From assembly GCF_001953865.1 (NCBI RefSeq), contig NZ_MQUQ01000011.1, positions 114,314 through 178,313 on the forward strand: 64,000 nucleotides of DNA, read 5' to 3'. Below, piece after piece: positions 29,101 to 35,529 of this stretch (within the stretch, counting starts at the first letter, position 1; each line of letters begins with the position of its first letter). The stretch is from Amycolatopsis coloradensis (GTDB taxonomy: Bacteria > Actinomycetota > Actinomycetes > Mycobacteriales > Pseudonocardiaceae). The position numbers were made by a program, and so were the translations under genes. The notes under the pieces are model-generated. The model had not been told where the DNA came from. It did no database searches and saw only the letters and a list, made by a program, of their open reading frames with translations.

Positions 29101-29222
29101 CCGCACGTGATCGCGCAGGTATCAGGGGGCATACTGCGAACCGGCTGGGGGAAGCCTCCAAGGAGGTCCTCATCGAGGGCTTCATTCCCCCAGAGGCGAT
29201 CACCTGGTTGGGAAGGGTATGA
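23121..29222 (+). CDS. Secreted RHS/YD-repeat polymorphic toxin with ADP-ribosyltransferase-like C-terminus
   Basis: The 2033-aa protein starts at ATG 23121 with AAAGGA upstream and a Sec signal (MSKLIRFGAIGSLAALVLVG). Residues about 250-1110 and 1260-1640 are YD repeats (xxYxYDxxGNLxxxTDxxG), which build the hollow RHS shell. Between them, about 1125-1255, is a golvesin-C-terminal-like beta domain (GDWSTADSDKGFHGTKY, VYEVLVRYPGG). The RHS core motif follows (GTYDMGFRDYSPGLNRFLTLD), then a hydrophobic pretoxin region and an Ala/Gly/Lys-rich linker (about 1813-1910). The last about 120 residues (NTVYRNLN, RSQYISTTRSLEV, KEVLIEGFIPPEAITW) have an R-S-E order like ADP-ribosyltransferase toxins. 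The immunity gene overlaps the stop. The toxin type is tentative. Confidence 0.85.
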   Translation: MSKLIRFGAIGSLAALVLVGVTPPQSVAAMPEQAQVARMAAPPSARCPITPAAKPPNRAPAQAPDGRPVQAQQAAEGYSARDTPRRMIPGDEYPVRVTLTNTTQAPFLADSQVLSYHWTLPDGDDATAGNRLDTRMPSDLQPGSSLVLDAKVKALALADVGNEREQFILRWDVYDTKKRSWLSDTAGVPTHDQDVRVEEPTSDQLGLEQFYSYGGVATGAGGNLSVNQFSGNGVWNFDVLSNPSRGQASFVRLSHNTSDTSDAYAGYGWSVTTSTLNRLGTPLEFGGLLPGILGWPTTVTLVDGDGTSHVFELNKNDSGNSKNWTYDSPAGVHLYLQYLSEGKEDRRWVFTTPERTQFFFDGQGYHTSTVDKSGNTMSFTYERALLGNRNTGVLKHITDATGRQTLTLDYYQRGDAFSYILGGKKLTGTSLDNLLIINKLKSITDVSGRSVAFTYTDRGYLGEVIDGVGDPGAKPFTFFYDDANSKLLSVVDPNGGTTRIDYFTDSGDSLRKWNVRTVTDRRGAKSGFEYTDADGDTGSKIESTLVNRNGHATRTLIDGYGRAERITNAKNETIRLHWDEDNNVVRLVENNGATQSWVYDQKTGFPLEIKDAEANRADGPATRLAYRTALNGYVADLTEKVTPEGRKWAFVYDEKGNLLSVTDPKGTGTPDQNDYTSRYSYDGFGHLINQTDANGHTTVYGDYDPNGYPRLITDALGCTTFYRYDDVGNVTTVTDARGKTSSYTYDVFKRPLDTREPKDEATGTLIVTPGPRYDRNDNVVSSTAANGAVTRTVFDQMDQQVATYSPKDEPGGPEKMTAFTYDAVGNLLKQTQPKGTLTSADPDDFTYTFVYDQLNRVLQVTDVNANRVTAEYDDVGNLVKEVDGRKNKTADPNDYTTKYRFDANHQVVETIDADGHSSKSRYDRDGNVVAATDEDGNETLIDLDERGMQREVRSPHSDDGGLRYFTTHYEYDQVGNLTRTINPRGVDTPDKPNDFVSETVYDELNRVREEILPYDPDDAEHKTPVGTLYSYDEVGRVVEISAPPSHGESVRNITKQSYFDNGWLRTSTDSWDIKTSYDYTATGQQANRTMTSAGGGAQRVQTWEYFPDGKLSKRTDAGAPVGRDVVVLDNSSPTGTQAIGDWSTADSDKGFHGTKYHTTDGGDAAKSFSWKTSVPADGVYEVLVRYPGGSATDAAYTVEHDRGASTVQVDQSKRAGEWVSLGKFPLTSKQTRTVTLAGKANGTLTADAVQLVRDNKSDVDDESKTFGHRYDPNDNLVELTDSSPNTPVDTYRIGYDAVNLAKKVEELKDGAVKHTTDYAYDENDNLTFTKYDDKSSSYEYNTRDLVAKVTNKKNDGDPGKVNSFEYTKRGHIQRQVKSNGNTVDHTYYLDGLSRKQLEKKKDGAVVTEHNLEYDSNSNRVRDDGRKQNADNHGATINNDTRYTYDPRDRVRKVTKNGGDGERTEEYKHDDNGNVWDQTVSGKRTSFDYDRNRLVSSTTDGQTANYDYDAFGRLFKVTQSGKQLEKYTYDGFDRKTEHVKDEGAASKTTKYTYDPLDRQQTKVEGDKTTAFHYLGLSDQVLTEDENGKLRKAYQYSNDGELLAQVKFKDDGSEEDSVYGFNPHSDVEQVTDSKGDTKSTYGYTAYGKDDDKEFSGADKPDQANPDKPEENSYRFNTARHDKSSGTYDMGFRDYSPGLNRFLTLDLYNGALTDLSLTTDPWTNNRYAFGAGNPLSQVEIDGHGWFDDAVDWVKDNAKEIGHAALDVAGVIPVVGEAADLANAAWYLAEGDHANAALSAASAVPFAGWGATAVKAGKYAVKGAEAAQGGAKAASAGQGAAKTASKAADAGANGSKAAPAPKPAPKAGGSSAGKPSGGGGGKAGGTASTGKKSSGSGSGGGKAANGGGSSATKGGGDNTVYRNLNSTDDPAKGLTAKNPDATYKPGGHLSNGSKAGWRSQYISTTRSLEVVKKWNEGRAVAIDLDKVQGRVTDASTQAARDRAGIRGHTANRLGEASKEVLIEGFIPPEAITWLGRV

Positions 29223-29530
29223 CTACAGTGGCAGGTATCACGGATCGGCTCGCGGAAAGCTGGGACGACTTCATCGTCGCGTTGCGGTCGAATGAGGGAT
29301 TTCAAAAGGCATACTACGAGAAATTGGTAGAGGTACTTCGCGAGGCGGCGCGAGAGTGGAGTAACGCCGACGCCATTCCGCGGCTGGCGGCCAACGTGCT
29401 GGTCGACATCGTACCGGTGACTCAGTCCGCCGCCGATGCCTATAAGGAGCCGGTGCGTCAGCAGATCTACGACGCCGGCCACGAGTTGTACGACCTGGTC
29501 ATCGACTGTGTGGCGGTGAACCCGGATTGA
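29219..29530 (+). CDS. Probable immunity protein for the RHS toxin
   Basis: A 103-aa acidic, mostly helical protein without signal or membrane segment. Its ATG overlaps the toxin stop as ATGA, the usual coupling of polymorphic-toxin and immunity genes. It has no recognised family. Role and partner are inferred from position only. Confidence 0.65.
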   Translation: MTTVAGITDRLAESWDDFIVALRSNEGFQKAYYEKLVEVLREAAREWSNADAIPRLAANVLVDIVPVTQSAADAYKEPVRQQIYDAGHELYDLVIDCVAVNPD

Positions 29531-29680
29531 GGGGTTATGGCTCGGCGCCGGAGCCCAGCTGGGCATCCTCGCCTTCGCAGTGTGATCAACGCGCGAGTAC
29601 GTCTTGGTGAACCGATTTCGAGTTGTCGTGGATTCTTTACCGTATTCATCATGAGGTGACCGAGAAAGTCGAGGTTGGGT

Positions 29681-30712
29681 ATGCGCTGGGGACGGTTGGC
29701 TGGATGGTGCGCGGCGCTGGTGACGGCGACACCGGTGATGGTGGCACCGGCGGTATCCGCTGGACAGGAATTGCCATTGTCAGGATTCGGCGATGTACTT
29801 GTGGACAGCGTGCGCGAGAAGGTGTTCATCACCGGTGGTGCGTCTTCGAACGGGGTCGTGGTCGCGGACTTCACCGGCCGGGTGCGATCGACGATCGTCA
29901 ATCAGCCGGGTGCCGACGGATTGGAGCTGAGTGCCGACGGCACGAAACTGTACGTGGCGTTGTCGGCGGGCGACGGCATTTCGGTGATCGACACGACGAC
30001 GTTGACCGAGACCACGCGGCATTCGACCGGGGCGGGTACCTGCCCGACCCACCTGGCCCGCACGGGTCCCGTCGTATGGTTCGGCTACGGCTGCGAAGAC
30101 GGGAACTGGTCGGGAAAGATCGGCAGACTGGACCCGGCCGCGACCCCGCCCGTGCGGGGCGACTTGCAGGGCGGAACGCGGTTCCAGCGAGCTCCGCTCC
30201 TGACGTCTTCCAGCGCTGACACCGGACCGCTGGTCGCCGGACAACTTTCGTTGAGCCAATCACTGGTGCAGGTCTACGCAGTAGCGGGCGACGTTTTGAC
30301 CGCGGGCTCGTCGGGAGACGTGGTTGGCGCGGGATTGACCGATCTGGACGTCGCCGGTGACGGCGCGACGCTGTTCAGTGCCGCGGGTTCTCGCGATCGC
30401 GTCGAAGCGTTCGCGACCGCGGACCTGGCGCGGCGTGGCGCGTATGCGACCCGGCCCCGGCCGGCCGCGGTGTCCCTGTCCCCGGACAGCGGCCACGTGG
30501 CGACCGGTGCCTTGACCTCGGACGACAAGGACGTGCAGGTATTCCAGATCGGCGGGGCGGCGCCGGCGAACACGATCTCCCTCGACACCGGAGAGACGAT
30601 TCAGCCGCGCGGGCTGGCCTGGTCGCAAGACCAAAGCCGCTTGTTCATGATCACCCGGTACGGCAACGAACCACAACCGCACCTGGAAGTCGAGCGGAAC
30701 CCGATCGACTGA
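29681..30712 (+). CDS. Secreted YncE-like beta-propeller protein, short form
   Basis: The ATG at 29681 has GAGG seven bases upstream and starts a Sec signal (LAGWCAALVTATPVMVAPAVSA). The mature 343-aa precursor has propeller-type blades: GFGDVLVDSVREKVFITGG, GADGLELSADGTKLYVALSAG, VSLSPDSGHVATGALTSDD, LAWSQDQSRLFMIT. In related actinobacterial proteins this propeller is followed by long Ig-like repeat regions; here it ends right after the propeller, so it may be naturally short or truncated. An extracellular binding or adhesion role is likely but unproven. Confidence 0.75.
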   Translation: MRWGRLAGWCAALVTATPVMVAPAVSAGQELPLSGFGDVLVDSVREKVFITGGASSNGVVVADFTGRVRSTIVNQPGADGLELSADGTKLYVALSAGDGISVIDTTTLTETTRHSTGAGTCPTHLARTGPVVWFGYGCEDGNWSGKIGRLDPAATPPVRGDLQGGTRFQRAPLLTSSSADTGPLVAGQLSLSQSLVQVYAVAGDVLTAGSSGDVVGAGLTDLDVAGDGATLFSAAGSRDRVEAFATADLARRGAYATRPRPAAVSLSPDSGHVATGALTSDDKDVQVFQIGGAAPANTISLDTGETIQPRGLAWSQDQSRLFMITRYGNEPQPHLEVERNPID

Positions 30713-30989
30713 CGGGTTTTCCAAGGCGGTATCGGCATTCGTGGTGGCTGAACCCTTGGGGACGTCGACGACGGCACCCAGCCACTTTCGGCCTTTACCC
30801 AAGCCCCTTGATCACCCGGCTCAGCCGGGCGCTTGACGCGCGGAGGCGAGGCTCTGTCATGTTTTCCGTGTAAGCGCGCGGGGTCGCCCGTCGCGGTCTC
30901 ACGCGCCGGGGTAGGACGCAGCGGCTTCGGTAATGCCTAGTTACTGACCAGTGGTTGTGCTCTCGCGAGAAAGCGGTCATGGTGTGAGA
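30713..30989. other. Intergenic region, 277 bp
   Basis: It contains a small hairpin, CCCGG-CTCAG-CCGGG near 30814-30828, which could end the propeller transcript. No gene is supported. Confidence 0.3.
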
Positions 30990-31463
30990 ATGGGCTCGGA
31001 GCAGTCGGTGCGGTACGAGGTCCCTTATTTCCCGGCCACCGTGGTGGGATTCGCGCTGTTGTGGCTTACCGGGTTAGGGGTGACCCTGTTCTCCCGTCCT
31101 CTGCATCCGTTGGGGCTGCTCATTCTCAGTGGCCTGTTCGTGCTTACCGTGTGCGTCGGCCTAATCAAGAGCCGGTACGTGGTGCGAGTGGTCGCGTTCA
31201 CCGAGACGCAGGTGCGGCTGGAAAGCCGCGCGGTCGCGTGGACCGTTCCCATCGTTGACCTACGCGCCGTGCGGCTCACACACAGTGGCGACACCTCGAG
31301 CGGCTACCAGACGACATCGCTGCTGCTGGACTGGCGCGACGGATACAGGTCTGTTGTCTGCGACCACGATCCGGAGATGGGCCGAACGCTCGTGCGGGTG
31401 CTTCCAGCACAGGTCGTCGTAAACGAGCAGTGGAACGAACTTCAAGAACCGTCGACCGGCTGA
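30990..31463 (+). CDS. Two-helix membrane protein with PH-like domain
   Basis: The 157-aa protein has two membrane helices (VVGFALLWLTGLGVTLF about 17-33 and LGLLILSGLFVLTVCVGLI about 40-58). A small soluble beta-rich domain follows: VVAFTETQVRLESRAVAWTV, VDLRAVRLTH, SLLLDWRDGYRSVVC. This layout matches the short bacterial PH-domain membrane proteins common in actinomycetes. ATG 30990 follows GGTGTGAGA; the function is unknown. Confidence 0.6.
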   Translation: MGSEQSVRYEVPYFPATVVGFALLWLTGLGVTLFSRPLHPLGLLILSGLFVLTVCVGLIKSRYVVRVVAFTETQVRLESRAVAWTVPIVDLRAVRLTHSGDTSSGYQTTSLLLDWRDGYRSVVCDHDPEMGRTLVRVLPAQVVVNEQWNELQEPSTG

Positions 31464-31474
31464 CAACCTGAAGC

Positions 31475-31846
31475 TCACAGATAGCTGCCAGCCTCAGGAA
31501 CGAGATAACCACGAAATCCGGTCCAGGACCGGGTGCCCATCCCGCGTCGGCGGGCATCAGTATGGGTGAGTTCGAGTTCACCGAGCAATGCTGTCCGGCA
31601 GGCGTGGCAGGCCTGGTAGTCGACGCCGCCGACCTCCGCCCCGCCCCGGTAGATGCGGTGGGCGTGGAAGGTGACCGTCGCGCCGTCGTGACAGTGCCGG
31701 GACGGGCTGGGCCAGACCTTGTCGCCGAGATCGATGCCGCGCCGGATCGGGAACGCGGGCCAGGTGGTGTTGTCCACGAACTCCATCGCCCGGCGCAGTC
31801 GGTCCGGCTCGACCGAGGGATCCTTCAGCTCCTCGTGTGCCCTCAT
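31475..31846 (-). CDS. Hypothetical protein, probably C-terminally truncated
   Basis: The 123-aa frame contains an HxH/CxxC region (ATVTFHAHRIYRGG, DYQACHACRTALLGELEL) that could bind metal, followed by THTDARRRGMGTRSW, which resembles the acetyl-CoA loop (RGxGxG/T) of GNAT acetyltransferases. After that the sequence changes character and stops, as if a GNAT-like protein had been cut by a frameshift. The family is not certain. Confidence 0.4.
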   Translation of the reverse strand: MRAHEELKDPSVEPDRLRRAMEFVDNTTWPAFPIRRGIDLGDKVWPSPSRHCHDGATVTFHAHRIYRGGAEVGGVDYQACHACRTALLGELELTHTDARRRGMGTRSWTGFRGYLVPEAGSYL

Positions 31847-31864
31847 GATCTCTATTCCACAGCA

Positions 31865-32204
31865 TCACGCGAGCGGCCGGCCTACCACCGTGCGAGTCGT
31901 CAGCGTCGACGGGCTCGCGTGATCAGGACGTCCCACTCCGGCAAGTTCGACGGCAATTTCGCGATGTTCGTTTCTGCGAGGAGCGGCGCGGTGCCTGACC
32001 GGTAGGCCTCGCTCTTTTCTTTTCTGACTCGCTCTGGCCAGCGCGGCGTCGCTTCGTTTGACGCGGTCCGGCTCGGTTGCGGCGGCGTGCAACAGTTGGC
32101 GGTAGAGGGGCACGTTGGCGCCGGACCACGACGGCGAGCACGACGAAGACCGCGGTCGCGAGCACCGTTGCCGGAACCAGGGTCCATCCGATGGAGATTC
32201 GCAA
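31865..32204 (-). pseudogene. Small membrane protein, apparently frameshifted
   Basis: Starting at 32204 the minus strand encodes a membrane segment (MRISIGWTLVPATVLATAVF, VVLAVVVRRQRA). Near 32120 the protein-like reading moves to another frame, continuing VPLYRQLLHAAATEPDRVKR and DAALARASQKRKERG. One base change would join them into a single-helix protein with a basic cytoplasmic tail. No family is recognised. Confidence 0.35.
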
Positions 32205-32334
32205 CCCCTCACGGAGGGAGCCGGGTCATACCCGCGTGGGAGGCCGCACCGTGTGTCAGCTCGTAGATTTTCCGGTAGGGCAACACACATTCTTGCCCAA
32301 TACCGATTCTGTCGAGCAAAGGAACCCTATTCCG

Positions 32335-32853
32335 ATGAGGAAATCCAGAATGACGGTCCTGTTGGGTGCGCTGCCGCTGTCGCTGCTGGCCCCACTGTCC
32401 TCGGCCCAGGCCGCACCGAGCGTGGGCATCGACTGTGTGGCCATTTACGCACCGGCCGGCGCCAAGCTCCCCGGGCAGCCCCAGGAGCTCCACTTGAAGA
32501 ACTATGGCTGCGGCCAGGAGGCGGATCGGCTGAATTCGGCAAGGGCCGCCAGAGTCATGATCAAAATGTGGGAGCACCGTGACTACACGGGTGCCAGTGT
32601 CGAACTGAAAGCGGAAGGAGCGGAGGCTCGTTGTGACGGGGACGGATACCGCTGGAGCAGCTTCCCGGACGGCTGGAACGACTGGGTGTCCTCGTTCCGG
32701 ACGTACCAGAGCTGCACCTACGTTCGGCTGTACGAGCACGTCGAGACCTCCGGCAACTGCAAGGCGTTCTACGACGATCAAAGTTACGTCGGTGACGACT
32801 GGAACGACAAAGCTTCCTCGCTGCGGGCGCAATCGGTGTCGCGTAACTGCTGA
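32335..32853 (+). CDS. Secreted beta/gamma-crystallin-like (peptidase inhibitor I36-type) protein
   Basis: The 172-aa precursor has a Sec signal (MTVLLGALPLSLLAPLSSAQA). The mature part has two Greek-key-like units: MWEHRDYTGASVELKAEG and VRLYEHVETSGNCKAFYDD, each with the aromatic-x-x-x-G and the later SSF/SSL turn (NDWVSSFRTY, NDKASSLRAQ). This is the arrangement of streptomycete beta/gamma-crystallin and I36 inhibitor proteins, which may bind calcium or protease. Six Cys suggest disulfides. AAAGGA precedes the ATG by 11 bases. Confidence 0.7.
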   Translation: MRKSRMTVLLGALPLSLLAPLSSAQAAPSVGIDCVAIYAPAGAKLPGQPQELHLKNYGCGQEADRLNSARAARVMIKMWEHRDYTGASVELKAEGAEARCDGDGYRWSSFPDGWNDWVSSFRTYQSCTYVRLYEHVETSGNCKAFYDDQSYVGDDWNDKASSLRAQSVSRNC

Positions 32854-33080
32854 GCTGCGACCGTAGCTGCTCGCGGCGCGTGCCGGTCCGGAAACGGGGC
32901 CGAGGAGATAGTCGTGCCGACGAGGTGTGTATCAGCCGAAGGCCGCCCTGCGGCGCAGGATGCCGAACCGGCCGCATGTGGTGGCTCGGTTACTGGCACA
33001 CCACGGTCTGGAACTGCCGGACGAAGAAACCGTCGGCGGGTGACCCATGCTGAACGCGAGCGAACATGCGCGCCCGAGCG

Positions 33081-33110
33081 ACTCAACGGGCCTGAGAAGG
33101 CTCGTTGAGT
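33081..33110. terminator. 13-bp stem with GAGA tetraloop
   Basis: ACTCAACGGGCCT (33081-33093), GAGA, AGGCTCGTTGAGT (33098-33110) pair throughout, with one G-U. It lies at the end of the minus-strand remnant that stops at 33110. Confidence 0.5.
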
Positions 33111-33277
33111 CAGCGGCGGCTGCTGGTGAGTGTCCGGCCGTCCCACCGGTCGAGGAATTCCCGTAGTTCGCGGGCGCGGTCGGGGTCGAGTCCGCGGCGG
33201 CCGGCGGTGTAGCGCAGGTATTCTCCGGCGCCTTGCAGCAGTCCGGACCAGGGGTTGGACAGCACCAGCGCGACGTG
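33110..33277 (-). pseudogene. C-terminal remnant of an unrecognised protein
   Basis: The minus strand reads THVALVLSNPWSGLLQGAGE, YLRYTAGRRGLDPDRARELR, EFLDRWDGRTLTSSRR and a stop, clearly protein-like. An in-frame TAA lies immediately upstream and there is no start, so it is a tail cut from a longer gene. I do not recognise the family. Confidence 0.4.
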
Positions 33278-33497
33278 GGTGGCTTATTCGCCCGGCGGAT
33301 AGGTACGAGGCGAAGGCGCGCGAACCGGGGATCGGTGTCCGGACCCTGCCCCGATGGGTCGCTGACTTCCGCACGGCCAGGTCGATTTTCGCCGCTTCCC
33401 CCGACGGTGGTGCGCGGCTGATGTGTGCGGATGGTTTCGGCATCCGACCGTGCTGCGTATACCAACCACGATCACCGAGCGGCCAGCAGGTGAAGAG

Positions 33498-34100
33498 TCA
33501 TTCCGGGCGGAGATCGTCCCCGGTTCGGCGGGCCCGGTCGCTATTGCGGCGTCGATAGTCAGCTGATTTCGCTTTGGTTCCGCAGCTGCTCATTCCGCAC
33601 CAGCGGCGGCGGCCGGAGCGGGAGGAGTCTAGGAAGAGCCGACTGCAGTCGGGGTGGTCGCACTCTCGGATCCGGCCCGATTTCCTGTCTGCCAACAGGG
33701 TGATGGCGTCGCGGGCGAGAGTGGAAAGGGCCTGCCGGAGATCGCCTCGGAATTCGACGGTGTCACCCGTCCACTGGGGTATCAGCGGAGGAGACGCCGC
33801 TGCGGCGTTGAGTGCGGCGCGGTCCTCGGCCCGGCCGGTCCCTCGGCAAAGACGGTTGACGACTTCGCGCAGGGCGATGATTCGACGGAGCCCTTCTGTG
33901 TCGACGGCGATTCCGGCGCCGAGGCCGGCCTGCTCCAACCAGCGGGTGACGTCGGCGGGAGTAGCCAGCAGCTCTCGCGCGCTGTTCTGGTGTCGGACCT
34001 GCAGGGTTGTCGTTAGATCCAGGCACGGGCTGCCGCTGAGAAAGGTGAACACGTCACCATATTGACCGGTGACTTGGCCATGTGCCAGTGTTGCCGTCAC
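33498..34100 (-). CDS. CGNR zinc-finger transcriptional regulator (ABATE domain)
   Basis: The 200-aa protein has the ABATE-type helical ligand domain (FTFLSGSPCLDLTTTL, then ALREVVNRLCRG) and a C-terminal CGNR zinc finger: IRECDHPDCSRLFLDSSRSG, RRRWCGMSSCGTKAKSADYR. The Cys pairs bind zinc, and the usual CGNR sequence is here CGTK. Start GTG 34100 sits inside a palindrome shared with the divergent MFS gene 25 bases away, so it probably represses both itself and the exporter until a ligand binds. Such regulator/exporter pairs usually serve drug resistance. Confidence 0.85.
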   Translation of the reverse strand: MTATLAHGQVTGQYGDVFTFLSGSPCLDLTTTLQVRHQNSARELLATPADVTRWLEQAGLGAGIAVDTEGLRRIIALREVVNRLCRGTGRAEDRAALNAAAASPPLIPQWTGDTVEFRGDLRQALSTLARDAITLLADRKSGRIRECDHPDCSRLFLDSSRSGRRRWCGMSSCGTKAKSADYRRRNSDRARRTGDDLRPE

Positions 34101-34118
34101 CTGTTAGTGGGGTGACGG
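34094..34118. promoter_or_regulatory. Palindromic operator between the CGNR regulator and MFS exporter
   Basis: CCGTCACC (34094-34101) and GGTGACGG (34111-34118) are perfect inverted repeats separated by 9 bp. They cover the GTG start of the regulator and the ribosome-binding region of the exporter, as expected for an autoregulatory operator. Confidence 0.5.
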
Positions 34119-34125
34119 AGGAAGA

Positions 34126-35334
34126 ATGTCCGGTTTGGCCAGGTATCTCACGGCTGCGGTGCTGGTTCGCGGTGCCGACAGCGGCGCCACGGTCGGCCTC
34201 GTTCTGCTCGCTGCGCACCAGCGTCTGCCTCCGGTCATGGGCGGACTGCTCATCGCCGCGCTCAACGCGCCGCACCTGCTGGGTCCATGGCTGGCGGCGC
34301 GGTTGGACAAGGCGGTACAGCGGCCCCGCCTGCTCGCGGCGGCCTATCTGCTCTACGGAACCGCCTTGTCGGGTGGCGCGCTGGCGATCACCCGGTTGCC
34401 CGCGATCGTGGCGCTTCTCGCCGTCGGGGTGGCGGGATGTTGCGGGCCGTTGCTGACCGGCGGGTTGAGTAGCGTGTTGGACGATCTGGGCGCGAGTAGA
34501 CGCAACCAAGGCTGGGATGCGCTCTCCTACGGAATCGGTGGAACGGCGGGTCCCGCCGCGGTCGCGGGGCTAGCCGGCCTGACCGGCCCGCTCGCCGCCG
34601 TTCTGGGCCTGGCCGCGGCGACTCTCGTCGCGTCCGCGCTGATCTTGACGTTGCCTCTCGGTGACGCACCAGCGCATCGGGGCCCAGTGGGGCTGAGGGC
34701 GGGACTGAAGAGCTTGGTGGCTGTGCCGCCACTGCGGCGGGTGACGGTGCTGACGCTGCTGTCCGCGGTCCAGTTGGGAGCTTTGCCGGTCGTGGCCGTG
34801 GCACTGGGGCATGAGCTGTACGACACCGCCACCGCGGGCGCGGCGCTGACCGTCGCCTACGGTGCGGGCAGTCTTGCGGGCTCGGCATTGGTGACCGCGT
34901 GGCCGTTGCGGGGTGAACCAGAGATCCTGGCGGTGCGGTTGTTCGCCTCCCTGGCCGTGGTCACCGTATTGTGTGCCCTCACCACGAGCTATCCGACGGC
35001 GATTACCGGCTTCGCCGTGCTTGGACTGCTGAACGCGACATCGTTCACCGCCACCCTCACCGCTCGCACCCGCTACGCACCACCAGGCGCCCGGGCACAA
35101 GTATTCGTCACCAGCGCCGGCTTGAAGGTCGCGATGGCCGCTCTAGGGGCAGCCCTGGCTGGCGCCGCGGCTGAACTCGGGGGCCACGCACTTCTCATCT
35201 GCACGGCCGCGATCACGCTGACGGCGGTCGCCACCGCGTTGCTGGATCGGCGGCTCACTGCCCGGAAACATCGACGGCGCGAACATGCCCACGTCGCGGC
35301 GGAGCCCCCTCAAGGGCGCACGTCCGGTGTATGA
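34126..35334 (+). CDS. MFS transporter
   Basis: A 402-aa membrane protein with about 12 hydrophobic segments, GPWLAARLDKAVQRPRLLAAA as the motif-A-like loop after TM2, and a basic C-terminal tail (RRLTARKHRRREHAH). GGAGGAAG precedes the ATG. The divergent CGNR regulator and shared operator suggest ligand-induced export of a toxic compound. The substrate is unknown; it is just outside the biosynthetic cluster and may or may not belong to it. Confidence 0.85.
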   Translation: MSGLARYLTAAVLVRGADSGATVGLVLLAAHQRLPPVMGGLLIAALNAPHLLGPWLAARLDKAVQRPRLLAAAYLLYGTALSGGALAITRLPAIVALLAVGVAGCCGPLLTGGLSSVLDDLGASRRNQGWDALSYGIGGTAGPAAVAGLAGLTGPLAAVLGLAAATLVASALILTLPLGDAPAHRGPVGLRAGLKSLVAVPPLRRVTVLTLLSAVQLGALPVVAVALGHELYDTATAGAALTVAYGAGSLAGSALVTAWPLRGEPEILAVRLFASLAVVTVLCALTTSYPTAITGFAVLGLLNATSFTATLTARTRYAPPGARAQVFVTSAGLKVAMAALGAALAGAAAELGGHALLICTAAITLTAVATALLDRRLTARKHRRREHAHVAAEPPQGRTSGV

Positions 35335-35490
35335 GCGGTCGAGAGTCGTCGAGCGACGCGCCCGACGAGGAAGAACCCATGATATGGCGAACAGTGCCGC
35401 CCAGTCACTCGCCTGACATGTTGTCGATACACTGTGCCGTCTGCGCGGCGCAAGCGACCCGGCAAGTCGTGCGCCCAGGCCGGTGACTGA

Positions 35491-35522
35491 TGTAGCGAGC
35501 GTATATCCGCTGCTGCGACTGT
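35491..35522 (+). promoter_or_regulatory. SARP-type direct-repeat promoter 1 (ATP-grasp operon)
   Basis: TGTAGCG (35491-35497), 4 bp, TATATCC (35502-35508), 8 bp, then GACTGT (35517-35522) as NANNNT -10. The predicted transcript starts at about 35530, the A of the ATG, so the mRNA would be leaderless, in agreement with the absence of a ribosome-binding site. Confidence 0.5.
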
Positions 35523-35529
35523 CGTGCGC

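Larger units (their letters stand above)
32854..33497. other. Region of short gene remnants, about 640 bp
   Basis: On the plus strand a tail ending MPNRPHVVARLLAHHGLELP, DEETVGG and a stop lies at about 32965-33043. Another plus-strand fragment, ADRYEAKAREPGIGVRTLPR (from about 33300), resembles a helix-turn-helix of transposase type. A minus-strand remnant is listed separately. None has a start or full length. Confidence 0.35.

Noticed and set aside
29681..30712. Short YncE-like propeller considered as a second immunity gene of the RHS toxin
   Set aside because: It has its own signal peptide and ribosome-binding site and is separated from the toxin-immunity pair by 150 bp.
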